A DNA stretch of 64,000 nucleotides from CAIYOL01 sp964494805 (GTDB taxonomy: Bacteria > Planctomycetota > Phycisphaerae > Sedimentisphaerales > Anaerobacaceae). The stretch covers positions 114,605 to 178,604 of the forward strand of contig CAZBST010000005.1 in NCBI GenBank assembly GCA_964494805.1. The letters are read 5' to 3'. The first letter of the stretch is position 1. Each line of letters begins with the position of its first letter. Below, piece after piece: positions 26,234 to 33,919 of the stretch. Under the pieces are notes generated by a model that was given only the letters and a program-made list of their open reading frames with translations, made no database searches and had not been told where the DNA came from. A program made the translations under genes and the position numbers.

Positions 26234-27094
26234 ATGAAAAAACTAATGACAAGACGAACACTGATTCCGCTTTCTGTTTTCTTAGTCATCCTGTTCCTGT
26301 TGACCGACATCTGCTCGGCAACCATTAGGTTGAAAGGCAACACCGCTGGGGCGCCGCCGTCAGCCCCCAAAGAACCCTGTCCAAGACATGGAGTTCCGTC
26401 GAGGTGTTGCTCCACGCTAAACCCCAGCGCGGTGCAGTTTATCTCAAGCCCGTCCCAGTGGTTCCGTGACACGCTCGAAGACGAGTACAAACCTGCCAAT
26501 TGGGACTTTCGGTACGTGGGCGGAATTGACAGCGTAGACGCCAACTTCAATGTCCTGCACTACGGTGCATACAACGACTGCCCCGGGCTATTGGGCGCCG
26601 AGTTTAACGTGAGGTTCGACCCCAATGCCGGTTCGCTTATCTCGGACATCTTGTGGGTCCAAACCGTTCGCATCACCAAAAAGGATGGTAGTACATTTAC
26701 GGTCGTCGATGACAAGACCCCGCCGCCCGAAGTCCAACCCCCGACCGTCCCTAATCCTATGCCTGGCCCGTTTTACCCTTACCAGGACGAAGACGGCCTC
26801 GACAGCGGGTGGCAGTCAAGCGACCAACGTGAGGATCTCTGGGATAAGCCCGGTTTCTTCTGTCCATGCGTCGACGATTGGGTCGCTGCCTACTTCGAAA
26901 CCTATGCCTCCTGGCTTTACGGGCAATATGATGCATCCGGGAATATCATCCCCATGCCGGGCGAAACCAAACCTAGGTTATGGATCTACGAGGGTATGGG
27001 TTGGGGATTCCAAAACACCTGTATCCCCGAACCTGCTACGCTTTTGCTGCTTGGTCTTGGTGGTTTGCTGCTTCGCAGAAGGAAAAGTGTGTAA
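26234..27094 (+). CDS. PEP-CTERM sorting-domain protein
   Basis: 286 residues. ATG 26234 has TGAGGAGGAG upstream and gives a long basic signal peptide (KKLMTRRTLIPLSVFLVILFLLTDICSA); an ATG at 26201 is in frame but lacks a site. The C-terminus PEPATLLLLGLGGLLLRRRK is a textbook PEP-CTERM signal: Pro-Glu-Pro, hydrophobic helix, Arg/Lys cluster. It is read by an exosortase that processes the protein at the cell surface. The body (about 35-260) is rich in Pro, Asp, Trp and Tyr and contains several Cys (CPRHGVPSRCC, CPCVDDW), suggesting an extracellular disulfide-bonded domain that I do not recognise. No exosortase gene is in the window. It ends before a clear terminator. Confidence 0.85.
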   Translation: MKKLMTRRTLIPLSVFLVILFLLTDICSATIRLKGNTAGAPPSAPKEPCPRHGVPSRCCSTLNPSAVQFISSPSQWFRDTLEDEYKPANWDFRYVGGIDSVDANFNVLHYGAYNDCPGLLGAEFNVRFDPNAGSLISDILWVQTVRITKKDGSTFTVVDDKTPPPEVQPPTVPNPMPGPFYPYQDEDGLDSGWQSSDQREDLWDKPGFFCPCVDDWVAAYFETYASWLYGQYDASGNIIPMPGETKPRLWIYEGMGWGFQNTCIPEPATLLLLGLGGLLLRRRKSV

Positions 27095-27137
27095 GTTCCG
27101 ACTTTATCTGTTTTAGCACCAAGGCAAACAAGAAAAC

Positions 27138-27169
27138 AAAGGGCGTCGTGAAACTGCGGCGCCCTTTTT
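27138..27169 (+). terminator. Rho-independent terminator after the PEP-CTERM gene
   Basis: AAAGGGCG (27138-27145) pairs with CGCCCTTT (27160-27167), with extra G-C and wobble pairs closing the loop, followed by a run of five T (27165-27169). It lies 44 bases after the stop at 27094 and before the convergent acetyltransferase gene. Confidence 0.8.
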
Positions 27170-27195
27170 GGTTAAACAGTCCTTCGAAATACGAT

Positions 27196-27660
27196 TCACG
27201 CATCACGAGATACGGTTTTTATAACTGCTATTTCATCACAGTTTTGCTGTTTTGGGCACTTGGCACAATCGCTCCAGACCTTCATAGGCAGTTTATCCAT
27301 TTGGACCAATTCAAAACCCAGCTTTTGGAAAAAGTCAGGATATAATGTAAGAGCAAAAACCTGCGGTGCGCCAAGCAGAGCTGTTTTCTCAATAGCGGCA
27401 GCCACGAGCGATTTACCCACTCCCTTGTTAGTGTTTGTCTCGTCGACTGCCAGTGATTTTATCTCTGCCAGGTCTGACCAGATAATCTGCAGGGCGCAAC
27501 AGCCCACTACCCTGCCGTCTACTTCAGCGACGAGAAATGATTGCAGGTTCTCGTAAATATCAGCCATTGACCGGAACAGCATTTTATTCTCTTCCGCATA
27601 AGAATTAATCAGAGAATAAATAGCCTTGGCATCGGTAATTTTTGCGCTGCGTACGTTCAT
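27196..27660 (-). CDS. GNAT family N-acetyltransferase (ArgA-like)
   Basis: 154 residues comprising a single GNAT domain. VNVRSAKITDAKAIYSLI is the first strand and helix. FLVAEVDGRVVGCCALQIIW leads into the acetyl-CoA strand LAEIKSLAVDETNTNKGVGKSLV (the [RQ]-x-x-G-x-[GA] loop appears as NKGVGKS). ALTLYPDFFQKLGFELV is the final helix-strand. The tail LPMKVWSDCAKCPKQQNCDE, with Cys-x-x-Cys and a further Cys, is typical of short stand-alone proteins related to N-acetylglutamate synthase. If so, it would acetylate glutamate in arginine synthesis, fitting argG elsewhere in the window, but the substrate is not proven. The product is cytosolic. Confidence 0.8.
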   Translation of the reverse strand: MNVRSAKITDAKAIYSLINSYAEENKMLFRSMADIYENLQSFLVAEVDGRVVGCCALQIIWSDLAEIKSLAVDETNTNKGVGKSLVAAAIEKTALLGAPQVFALTLYPDFFQKLGFELVQMDKLPMKVWSDCAKCPKQQNCDEIAVIKTVSRDA

Positions 27661-27785
27661 AGATAAAAAGTATACCCAATCGTGTGAGCTTTTCCAACAT
27701 TAATCTTAATGGAAACAGGGTTAGATGCGGGAAACACTGAAAAAGAAAGGAAAAAAGTCTGGAAAAACGATTGCATATAGCTACA

Positions 27786-28262
27786 ATGGCCAAAACTATG
27801 AGATTTATACTCATCGATAAGGTTGTTTCGCTGGAAAGTGGCAAAATGATAAAGACAGTCAAGAGCGTTTCTCTGGCTGAAGAATATCTGGCGGACCATT
27901 TTCCGACGTTTCCAGTGCTGCCAGGCGTGTTACTGCTGGAGGGGTTAGTTGAATCGGCATCCTGGCTGGTCCGGGAGGCGGAAAGTTTTGCCCACAGTAT
28001 GATATTGCTTGAAGAGGCAAGAAATGTAAAATATAAGAGTTTCGTGGCGCCGGGCGCTCAGATAGAATATACAGTTGAGGCAAAAACAATAGAAGAGAAC
28101 ATCAGTAGTTTCACCGGCTTTGGTTTGTCAGGCGGTGAGCAAATTGTGGAAGCGAAATTTGGATTAAGGCACTTTAACCTTGCCGATAAGAACTCCACAA
28201 TGGCGGCGACCGATGCAAGAATAATCGAAAATATGAAGAAACGATGGGAACTGCTAAGATAA
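27786..28262 (+). CDS. FabZ-like 3-hydroxyacyl-ACP dehydratase (first copy)
   Basis: About 158 residues. Three starts are possible: TTG 27771, ATG 27786 and ATG 27798. Alignment with the second dehydratase (MRWIWIDKFVEF) favours MRFILIDKVVSL at 27798, and none has a strong ribosome site. The hotdog-fold signature DHFPTFPVLPGVLLLEGLVE holds the catalytic His and Glu at FabZ spacing, and the C-terminal half (KYKSFVAPGAQIEYTVEAKT) gives the second strand layer. It should dehydrate 3-hydroxyacyl-ACP to trans-2-enoyl-ACP. It opens a cluster with an acyl carrier protein, a second dehydratase and two ketosynthases, so it probably serves a dedicated acyl chain. A reductase is not encoded nearby. Confidence 0.8.
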   Translation: MAKTMRFILIDKVVSLESGKMIKTVKSVSLAEEYLADHFPTFPVLPGVLLLEGLVESASWLVREAESFAHSMILLEEARNVKYKSFVAPGAQIEYTVEAKTIEENISSFTGFGLSGGEQIVEAKFGLRHFNLADKNSTMAATDARIIENMKKRWELLR

Positions 28263-28288
28263 ATCATAGTTGCAGGAGGTAAAGAACT

Positions 28289-28684
28289 ATGGCAATGAAT
28301 CGGGATGAGATTTTTCAGGAAGTTCAGGAAGTTCTGGTTGATGCGCTTGGAGTTGATAATGATGAGGTTACTTCTGGTGCGACTTTGATGGGGGATTTGG
28401 GAGCCGAAAGCATCGACTTTCTGGACATAGTATTCCGATTGGAAAAGGCGTTTGGAATAAAGATTCCTCGTGAAGAGCTGTTTCCTGCCGAGAGTCTGAT
28501 GAGTAATCCCGAGTTTATCAATAACGGGAAATTGACCGCGGTAGGACTGGCTGAGCTGCGGGAGAAAATGCCGCATACCGACCTGGCCACATTCGAGAAC
28601 GACCCGGACATTAATAAACTTGGTGATTTGTTCACTGTTGGTGCGATTGTAAATTACGTTGATACTAAACTGAACGCTGCATAA
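28289..28684 (+). CDS. Acyl carrier protein with C-terminal extension
   Basis: 131 residues, longer than the usual 75-90. AGGAGGTAAAG precedes the ATG. The N-terminal 90 residues form the carrier domain: VQEVLVDALGVDNDEVT, then LMGDLGAESIDFLDIVFRLE with Ser41 as the phosphopantetheine site (G-A-E-S-I-D in place of G-x-D-S-L), then FGIKIPREELFP. The remaining 40 residues (TDLATFENDPDINKLGDLFT, VGAIVNYVDTKLNAA) contain a second LGDLFTVGAIVNYV helix, so part of the extra length is an insertion between helices 3 and 4. It lies 26 bases after the first dehydratase and 75 before the second, and should carry the growing acyl chain of this cluster. Confidence 0.85.
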   Translation: MAMNRDEIFQEVQEVLVDALGVDNDEVTSGATLMGDLGAESIDFLDIVFRLEKAFGIKIPREELFPAESLMSNPEFINNGKLTAVGLAELREKMPHTDLATFENDPDINKLGDLFTVGAIVNYVDTKLNAA

Positions 28685-28759
28685 TAATTTGAACTATCTT
28701 TAAAACACTGTCGGCAGGTTGACATAGAGCAATCCTGCCGATATTCTTAATAGGCGGAA

Positions 28760-29263
28760 ATGCGCTGGATATGGATTGATAAATTTGTTGAGTTTCACAG
28801 CGGCGAAAGTGCTGTTGCGGTAAAAAACGTAACGCTCGCTGAAGAGCATTTACACGACCATTTCCCCGGTTTTCCTGTTATGCCGGAGACTTTAATGATA
28901 GAAGCAATGGCCCAGACATCAGGGATACTTGTCGGCGAGGCAAACCGTTTTGAGGAAAAGGTGATTCTTGCAAAGGTGAAAAAGTGCGTTTTTTTCGATT
29001 TCGTTGTGCCCGGCGATACACTGAAACTATATGCAAAGATTGAAAGCCTCGCTCACGAAGCGGCAAGCACGAGTGGTAAGATTACCTGTGGAGAGAAGTT
29101 GGTCGCCGAGATAGATTTGATGTTCAGCCATATTGACCAGAACCTGGCCGGTAAAGATTTCCCAAAAGAAAATTTCGTGTTCACCGACACTTTCAAATCA
29201 CTTTTGCAGGGCCTGTCTCTTGCTGACAGCGGTTCGGAGGCTGCAAAATCAGGGCAAGATTAA
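28760..29263 (+). CDS. FabZ-like 3-hydroxyacyl-ACP dehydratase (second copy)
   Basis: 167 residues with AGGCGG upstream of the ATG. It is a paralogue of the gene at 27.8 kb: MRWIWIDKFVEFHSGESAVAVKNVTLAEEHLHDHFPGFPVMP. The hotdog helix reads PETLMIEAMAQTSGIL, with His and Glu in FabZ positions but PETL replacing the usual PGVL. The tail after about residue 140 is longer than in FabZ. Two dehydratases around one ACP suggest either a heterodimer or separate steps. The stop codon overlaps the start of the next gene (TAATG), coupling it to the ketosynthase-like gene. Confidence 0.82.
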   Translation: MRWIWIDKFVEFHSGESAVAVKNVTLAEEHLHDHFPGFPVMPETLMIEAMAQTSGILVGEANRFEEKVILAKVKKCVFFDFVVPGDTLKLYAKIESLAHEAASTSGKITCGEKLVAEIDLMFSHIDQNLAGKDFPKENFVFTDTFKSLLQGLSLADSGSEAAKSGQD

Positions 29264-30579
29264 TGAGTTCTACCCGCGTAGTAATAACCGGTCTTGGTGT
29301 GGTAAGTCCGCTTGGATTAACCGTCAAACAGATGTGGGAGGGATTGTGCGCCGGCAGGTGTGGGATAAGCAAAATTACGGCATTTGACCCGGCTGGTTTC
29401 GACTGCAAAATAACAGGACAGGTTCCCGATTACAAGATGCAGCAATATGTGCCGAAGAGCTACCGCAAGGCCGTCAAGCTGATGTCTAAAGATATTGAGT
29501 TGGCGGTTATTGCGGCAAACGAAGCCCTGGCTGACAGTGGACTTATTACAAAAGGAATCGACCCGGAAAAGGTCAATGTGAACCCTGAGCGTGTGGCAAT
29601 CAATATGGGTGCGGGTCTTATAAGCTGTGATTTGATTGAGATGGCCCCTGCCGTAGCGGCGAGCATTGTGGATGGCAAGTTTGACATTCGTAAGTGGGGC
29701 AATGTCGGCCTTGAGCTGGTGACACCCTTATGGCTGCTGAAATACCTGCCCAATATGTTGGCCTGTCACGTAGGTATCATTCACGACATTGAAGGACCGA
29801 GCAATACGATAACCTGCGCGGAGGTTTCGGGATATATAGCGATAGCCGAGGCGGCAGAGGTCATCGCACGTGGCAGCAGTGACATAGCGTTGGCCGGCGG
29901 CGCGGAATCGAAGGTAAATCCTGTACTGATAATGCGCCAGTGCCTGATTAAAAGGGCGGCCAGCCGACATAACGACAATGCCGAAGGAGCGTGCAGACCG
30001 TTCGACGCCGAGGCGAGCGGCTCGGTATTCGGCGACGGCGGCGGGGTTGTTGTTTTAGAAAACCTTGATAATGCGGCCAAACGCGGCGCCAAAATTTACA
30101 CAGAACTGGTCGGTGCTGCCCAAAGCGCCTGTATAAGCCCTGCGTATGAACATATCGAGCCGGACGGTTTCGGCATTACCGTCGCCATCGAAAAAGCTCT
30201 CGCACAGGCCAATATTTCACCTAAGGACATAGATTTGATAATCCCGCACGGCATCGGAATACCGCAGGACGACCTTGCCGAGGCCAAGGCAATAGAGGCA
30301 GCGATTGGCGGGGAAACAGAGCGAATACCTGTCTGGCCGACGAAAAGTATGTTGAGTAACACAGGTGCTGCGTGCGGCGGACTCGACGTTATCGCGGCGG
30401 TTTGTGCTATGCGTGATGGTCTCATACCGCCTGCAAAAAACTGCACTAAAAAAGCACCCCTGTGCAATCTTAATATCGTTAAAGAAACAATAAAAACCGA
30501 CATTCGCTACGCACTATGCTGCGGCTACACCTACGGCGGACAGACAGCAGCGGTGATACTTAAGAAATTTGAGAATTAG
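29263..30579 (+). CDS. Ketosynthase-like protein lacking the catalytic Cys (chain-length-factor type)
   Basis: 438 residues with full thiolase-fold ketosynthase architecture: RVVITGLGVVSPLGLTV at the N-terminus, GGAESKVNPVLIMRQ, RPFDAEASGSVFGDGGGVVV. At the active-site loop it reads GPSNTITCAEVSGYIAI. Aligned by the flanking GP and the AIA-EA helix, the nucleophile position is Glu187, while a Cys lies two residues earlier (Cys185). The first catalytic His is kept (PHGIG, His329), but the second is Asn366 in TKSMLSN where active enzymes have TGH. The pattern matches the KS-beta subunits of type II polyketide-like systems, which are inactive partners. The intact KS-alpha follows 6 bases later. 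It should form a heterodimer with that protein. Confidence 0.85.
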   Translation: MSSTRVVITGLGVVSPLGLTVKQMWEGLCAGRCGISKITAFDPAGFDCKITGQVPDYKMQQYVPKSYRKAVKLMSKDIELAVIAANEALADSGLITKGIDPEKVNVNPERVAINMGAGLISCDLIEMAPAVAASIVDGKFDIRKWGNVGLELVTPLWLLKYLPNMLACHVGIIHDIEGPSNTITCAEVSGYIAIAEAAEVIARGSSDIALAGGAESKVNPVLIMRQCLIKRAASRHNDNAEGACRPFDAEASGSVFGDGGGVVVLENLDNAAKRGAKIYTELVGAAQSACISPAYEHIEPDGFGITVAIEKALAQANISPKDIDLIIPHGIGIPQDDLAEAKAIEAAIGGETERIPVWPTKSMLSNTGAACGGLDVIAAVCAMRDGLIPPAKNCTKKAPLCNLNIVKETIKTDIRYALCCGYTYGGQTAAVILKKFEN

Positions 30580-30585
30580 GTTAAA

Positions 30586-31911
30586 ATGACGCACGACGGA
30601 AAATGTGAAAGAGTAGTAATTACTGGAATGGGAGTTGTCAGTCCGCTGGGTCACGATGTTGAGACTATGTGGCAGGCAGTGCTGGAGGGCAAAAGCGGAG
30701 CCGCCAAAACTACCATCTTCGATGCATCGACGTTTCCGACAACATTCAGCTCCGAGGTAAAAAACTACGATTACACAAAGTTCACGAGCAGGCCCGATCT
30801 GCACAAAGACGGCAATCGAGGAAGCAAGTTTGCCGTCGGAGCAGCAGTTCAGGCGTGCAGACAGGCGGGCATTGATGTCGAAACCGATAAGCCTTCGGAT
30901 GGCATCGACCGCAAACGAATGGGCATTTACCTCGGGGCAGGCGAAGGAGCGGCAAATCACGATGCCTTTTTCGGTGCAATTGCAGCCGGTTGGGGCGCAC
31001 AGGCAAACCAGATGGATTGGAAAAAATGGGCTGATGTGGCCGCGGTAAAAATGAAAGCGATGCACGAACTGGAGCAGGAGGCGAATATGCCGGCTGCCCA
31101 TATTGCGATGCTCACTGGCGCGCGCGGGCCGATAAGAAGCTGCCTTACAGCCTGTGCAGCCAGCACTCAATCGGTTGGCGAGGCGATGATGATGATTCGC
31201 AGAGGCGATGCGGACGTAGTGATTGCAGGTGGTGCCCATTCGATGATACACCCGCTGGGTCTTACTGGCTTTAATCGCCTTACGGCGTTATCGACAAGAA
31301 ACGACAGCCCTGAAACAGCTTCGAGACCCTTCACAGCCAGTAGAGATGGCTTCGTTCTCGGTGAAGGTGCGGCGATTGTTATCCTCGAAAGCCTGCTTTC
31401 AGCTAAGAAGAGAGGCGCGAAAATTTTAGCTGAGGTCATTGGCTACGGCAGCAGTTCCGACGCCTTCAGGGTCACAGATATGCACGAAGAAGGTCGTGGT
31501 GCGATACAGGCGATTGAGTGGGCATTAGCCGATGCGGGGATTAGCTATCGCGATGTGGATTACATAAACACGCACGGCACAAGCACGATGGAAAACGACT
31601 CAATCGAGACCAAGGCCATCAAGGCGGTCTTTAAAGAAAAGGCCAAAAGCACCCCTGCCAGCAGCGTCAAAAGTACGCTCGGGCATTTAATCGGGGCCGC
31701 TGGCGCTACGGAATTGATTACGTGCATCCTTGCAATACGTGATAATATAGTCCCGCCGACTATGAACCTGAACGACCCCGATCCCCAGCTTGACCTTGAC
31801 TATGTCCCGAATAAGCCGAGAAAGATGCAGGTCGATATCGCAATGAACGAATCTTTCGGCTTCGGCGGACAGAATAATGTTGTCATTATCAGGCGTTTCA
31901 GAGAAAATTAA
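30586..31911 (+). CDS. Beta-ketoacyl-ACP synthase, catalytically complete (KS-alpha type)
   Basis: 441 residues. The triad is intact: Cys190 in SCLTACAASTQSVGEA, His330 in INTHGTSTMENDS and His367 in STLGHLIGAAGATEL. The N-terminus RVVITGMGVVSPLGHDVETM and RPFTASRDGFVLGEGAAIVI are standard FabF-type motifs. It condenses an acyl chain with malonyl-ACP. Immediately downstream of the Cys-less partner, it most likely forms the active half of a KS-alpha/KS-beta heterodimer whose product length is set by the pair. It could also be a FabF paralogue in ordinary fatty-acid synthesis, but the missing fabD/fabG/fabH neighbours and the paired partner argue for a specialised chain. serS follows after 3 bases. 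Confidence 0.9.
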   Translation: MTHDGKCERVVITGMGVVSPLGHDVETMWQAVLEGKSGAAKTTIFDASTFPTTFSSEVKNYDYTKFTSRPDLHKDGNRGSKFAVGAAVQACRQAGIDVETDKPSDGIDRKRMGIYLGAGEGAANHDAFFGAIAAGWGAQANQMDWKKWADVAAVKMKAMHELEQEANMPAAHIAMLTGARGPIRSCLTACAASTQSVGEAMMMIRRGDADVVIAGGAHSMIHPLGLTGFNRLTALSTRNDSPETASRPFTASRDGFVLGEGAAIVILESLLSAKKRGAKILAEVIGYGSSSDAFRVTDMHEEGRGAIQAIEWALADAGISYRDVDYINTHGTSTMENDSIETKAIKAVFKEKAKSTPASSVKSTLGHLIGAAGATELITCILAIRDNIVPPTMNLNDPDPQLDLDYVPNKPRKMQVDIAMNESFGFGGQNNVVIIRRFREN

Positions 31912-31914
31912 GCT

Positions 31915-33189
31915 ATGGTAGATATTAAGCAGATACGCGAAACCCCGGACAAGTTCAAAAAAGCCGCTAAGGACAAGTGTTTCAATGTCGATATCGACCG
32001 CCTGCTCGAAGTCGATGCTCGCCTTCAGGAAAATAAGAAACAACTGCAGGATATAGTTACTGAAAAAAACAAACTTGGCAAATTGATTCCTACTTTGAAA
32101 GACGAAGATGAGAAGAAGATACGGATAAGCCATTTGAGCGTACTCAAGAATAACGAAGCAAAGATTGATGATGACATCAAACTGCTTCAGCCTCAGTTTG
32201 ATAAGCTTATGCTTTTGGTAGCACAGCCTACCGATGACGATGTGCCCATCGGCAAAGATGATACCGAAAATGTTGAAATAAGGAAAGAGGGCGAGGTCCG
32301 GCAGTTCGATTTCGAGCCGAAAGACCACGTCCAGTTGGGGGTAGCCTTGGATATTATCGATATCGAGCGCGGCGTCAAACTGGCGGGGACGAGAAATTAC
32401 ACCCTGAAAGGCGATGGTGCCCTGCTGCACTGGGCGGTCCTGCGGTTCGCAATGGACTTTATGGTTAGTCGTGGCTATACCCCGATGTCGGTGCCGGTGC
32501 TTGTAAAAGATGAGGCGATGACGGGGACCGGCTTTTTCCCTGGCTCCGAAGACCAGACATACCGGATGGAAACAGACCAGCTTAACCTCGCAGGCACCGC
32601 CGAGGTGCCGCTGACGGCTTACCGGATGGGCGAAATACTCACGGCTGATGAGCTGCCGCTCAAATTCGTGGCGATGTCGAGCTGCTTCCGGCGTGAAGCG
32701 GGCGCTGCGGGCAAGGATACCTACGGCCTGTATAGAATCCATCAGTTCGATAAGATTGAGCAGGTAATCATTTGTGAAAACAGCATTGAGCAGAGCAATA
32801 AGTTTCACGAGGAGATTCTTGCCAACTCCGAAGCTGTGATGAAAGCTCTGGAGCTGCCCTACCGCGTTGCCAACGTCTGCACCGGCGACCTCGGCAGAGG
32901 CCAGGTGAAAAAATATGATATCGAGACGTGGATGCCATCCCGCAAAAATTACTGCGAAACGCATAGCGCAAGCAAATTCTATGAGTTCCAGGCACGGCGG
33001 TTGAATTTGCGATACAAGGACCCTGCTTCGAAGAAAAACCTGTTCTGCCATACTTTGAATAATACCGTCATTGCATCTCCGAGAATTTTGATACCGATTC
33101 TCGAACTTTACCAGAACGCTGACGGCTCGGTAACAATCCCAAAAGTTCTTCGGCCATATATGGGCGGGAAAGAGAAAATCGGCGGGTAA
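31915..33189 (+). CDS. serS: Serine-tRNA ligase
   Basis: 424 residues. The N-terminal 105 form the long antiparallel coiled-coil arm that grips the tRNA(Ser) variable arm (MVDIKQIRETPDKFKKAAKDK, then Lys/Glu/Leu-rich helices). The class II catalytic core has motif 2 CFRREAGAAGKDTYGLYRIHQF, the serine/ATP site NLAGTAEVPLTAYR, and motif 3 HTLNNTVIASPRILIPILE, with the Arg within it. VKKYDIETWMPSR is the usual seryl enzyme block. It ends IPKVLRPYMGG. The product is cytosolic. It starts 3 bases after the ketosynthase gene, so it may be transcribed with that cluster. A 730-base repeat-rich stretch follows. Confidence 0.95.
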   Translation: MVDIKQIRETPDKFKKAAKDKCFNVDIDRLLEVDARLQENKKQLQDIVTEKNKLGKLIPTLKDEDEKKIRISHLSVLKNNEAKIDDDIKLLQPQFDKLMLLVAQPTDDDVPIGKDDTENVEIRKEGEVRQFDFEPKDHVQLGVALDIIDIERGVKLAGTRNYTLKGDGALLHWAVLRFAMDFMVSRGYTPMSVPVLVKDEAMTGTGFFPGSEDQTYRMETDQLNLAGTAEVPLTAYRMGEILTADELPLKFVAMSSCFRREAGAAGKDTYGLYRIHQFDKIEQVIICENSIEQSNKFHEEILANSEAVMKALELPYRVANVCTGDLGRGQVKKYDIETWMPSRKNYCETHSASKFYEFQARRLNLRYKDPASKKNLFCHTLNNTVIASPRILIPILELYQNADGSVTIPKVLRPYMGGKEKIGG

Positions 33190-33190
33190 A

Positions 33191-33358
33191 ATTGGCTTCG
33201 TTTGGGTTCGTTTTTAAGCTTGGCCGTTCTAAGTTTTTGGTTATTAGTCGTTGTCATTACTACACTTACAAGCATTTTTGGCATTTCGAAAATTGGGTTC
33301 GTTTGAACGGTTAACCGTTTTAACTCTTTCATATTTCATTGTTGACAGAGAATCTCCG
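33191..33358. repeat. Long intergenic repeat, copy A (first block)
   Basis: A 168-base block immediately after serS that recurs at 51865-52032, the same way round and with roughly nine bases in ten identical by eye. Both copies contain the perfect 14-base palindrome AACGGTTAACCGTT and end with CTTTCATATTTCATTG. No coding frame is conserved between copies. The rest of the spacer 33190-33919 contains further repeat blocks and no gene. Confidence 0.85.
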
Positions 33359-33515
33359 TTGGGGGTTACATACGCTGTATAAACAGCGAAGTAAACTCCA
33401 CTACAAGATATAAACTGCTAAGTCGTTTCTGACCCGGGCCTGCTGGACCTGAGACCTTGCCCCCCTATGGGGCATGCTGCCTGGGCTATAAGAGAGCAGA
33501 ATTACAGCCCTTCCG

Positions 33516-33664
33516 TAATTGGAGGGACTTGCGCGAATGATGCGAAAATTATGAGGTTTTTGGTAGTGTGGTTTTGGCTAAGTCGTTATGGGGAAAGGAG
33601 TAAAAAAATTTTACAAAATTTCAGGATTTCTCAAAGAGTACCCACGTTTTTGATTGAAAATTAG
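33516..33664. repeat. Long intergenic repeat, copy A (second block)
   Basis: Starts TAATTGGAGGGACTTGCGCG and ends with TTTTTGATTGAAAATTA. It matches 52164-52312, which has the same order and a similar distance from the first block. The two blocks are separated by about 150 bases of largely unrelated sequence in each copy, here including the small inverted repeat CGCTGT-ATAA-ACAGCG near 33371. The end motif also appears near 35205-35225 and 54760-54785. Confidence 0.75.
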
Positions 33665-33671
33665 TTTTAGA

Positions 33672-33768
33672 TTGCTGTTGCTGCCGGAGGCCGCAACGAG
33701 GAAACGGACAGTAAGTATGCCGAAGGCATACGAAAAACAGGTATCCGAGCAGAAGGCAGCAACAGCAA
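33672..33768. repeat. 97-bp element with perfect 14-bp terminal inverted repeats
   Basis: TTGCTGTTGCTGCC at 33672-33685 is the exact reverse complement of GGCAGCAACAGCAA at 33755-33768. Inside is a 7-bp hairpin, GTATGCC-GAA-GGCATAC (33715-33731). Related copies or parts occur at 36449-36727, 52354-52467, 54500-54742 and 55242-55405. It encodes no protein. The form is that of a miniature inverted-repeat element, although target-site duplications are not evident by eye. Confidence 0.8.
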
Positions 33769-33919
33769 AATACACGGGAAATTTTGGTGTTGAAGAAGGG
33801 GTTCGGCTTCGGTAGAATTGGGGGGTAAGGTTGGGAGTTTTCTTATTTTTCGTAGTGATGTTGGGCATCCCTATTTATTTAAGAACTAAAATTATTATCT
33901 TGAGAAGAATCATAAAATT

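Noticed and set aside
29263..30579. Annotation as an ordinary active FabF
   Set aside because: The nucleophile position is Glu187 and the second His is Asn366. Calling it an active condensing enzyme would be misleading.
30514..33051. Long - strand frames opposite the KS-alpha and serS genes
   Set aside because: The + strand frames carry complete catalytic motifs and correct lengths. The antisense frames have none.
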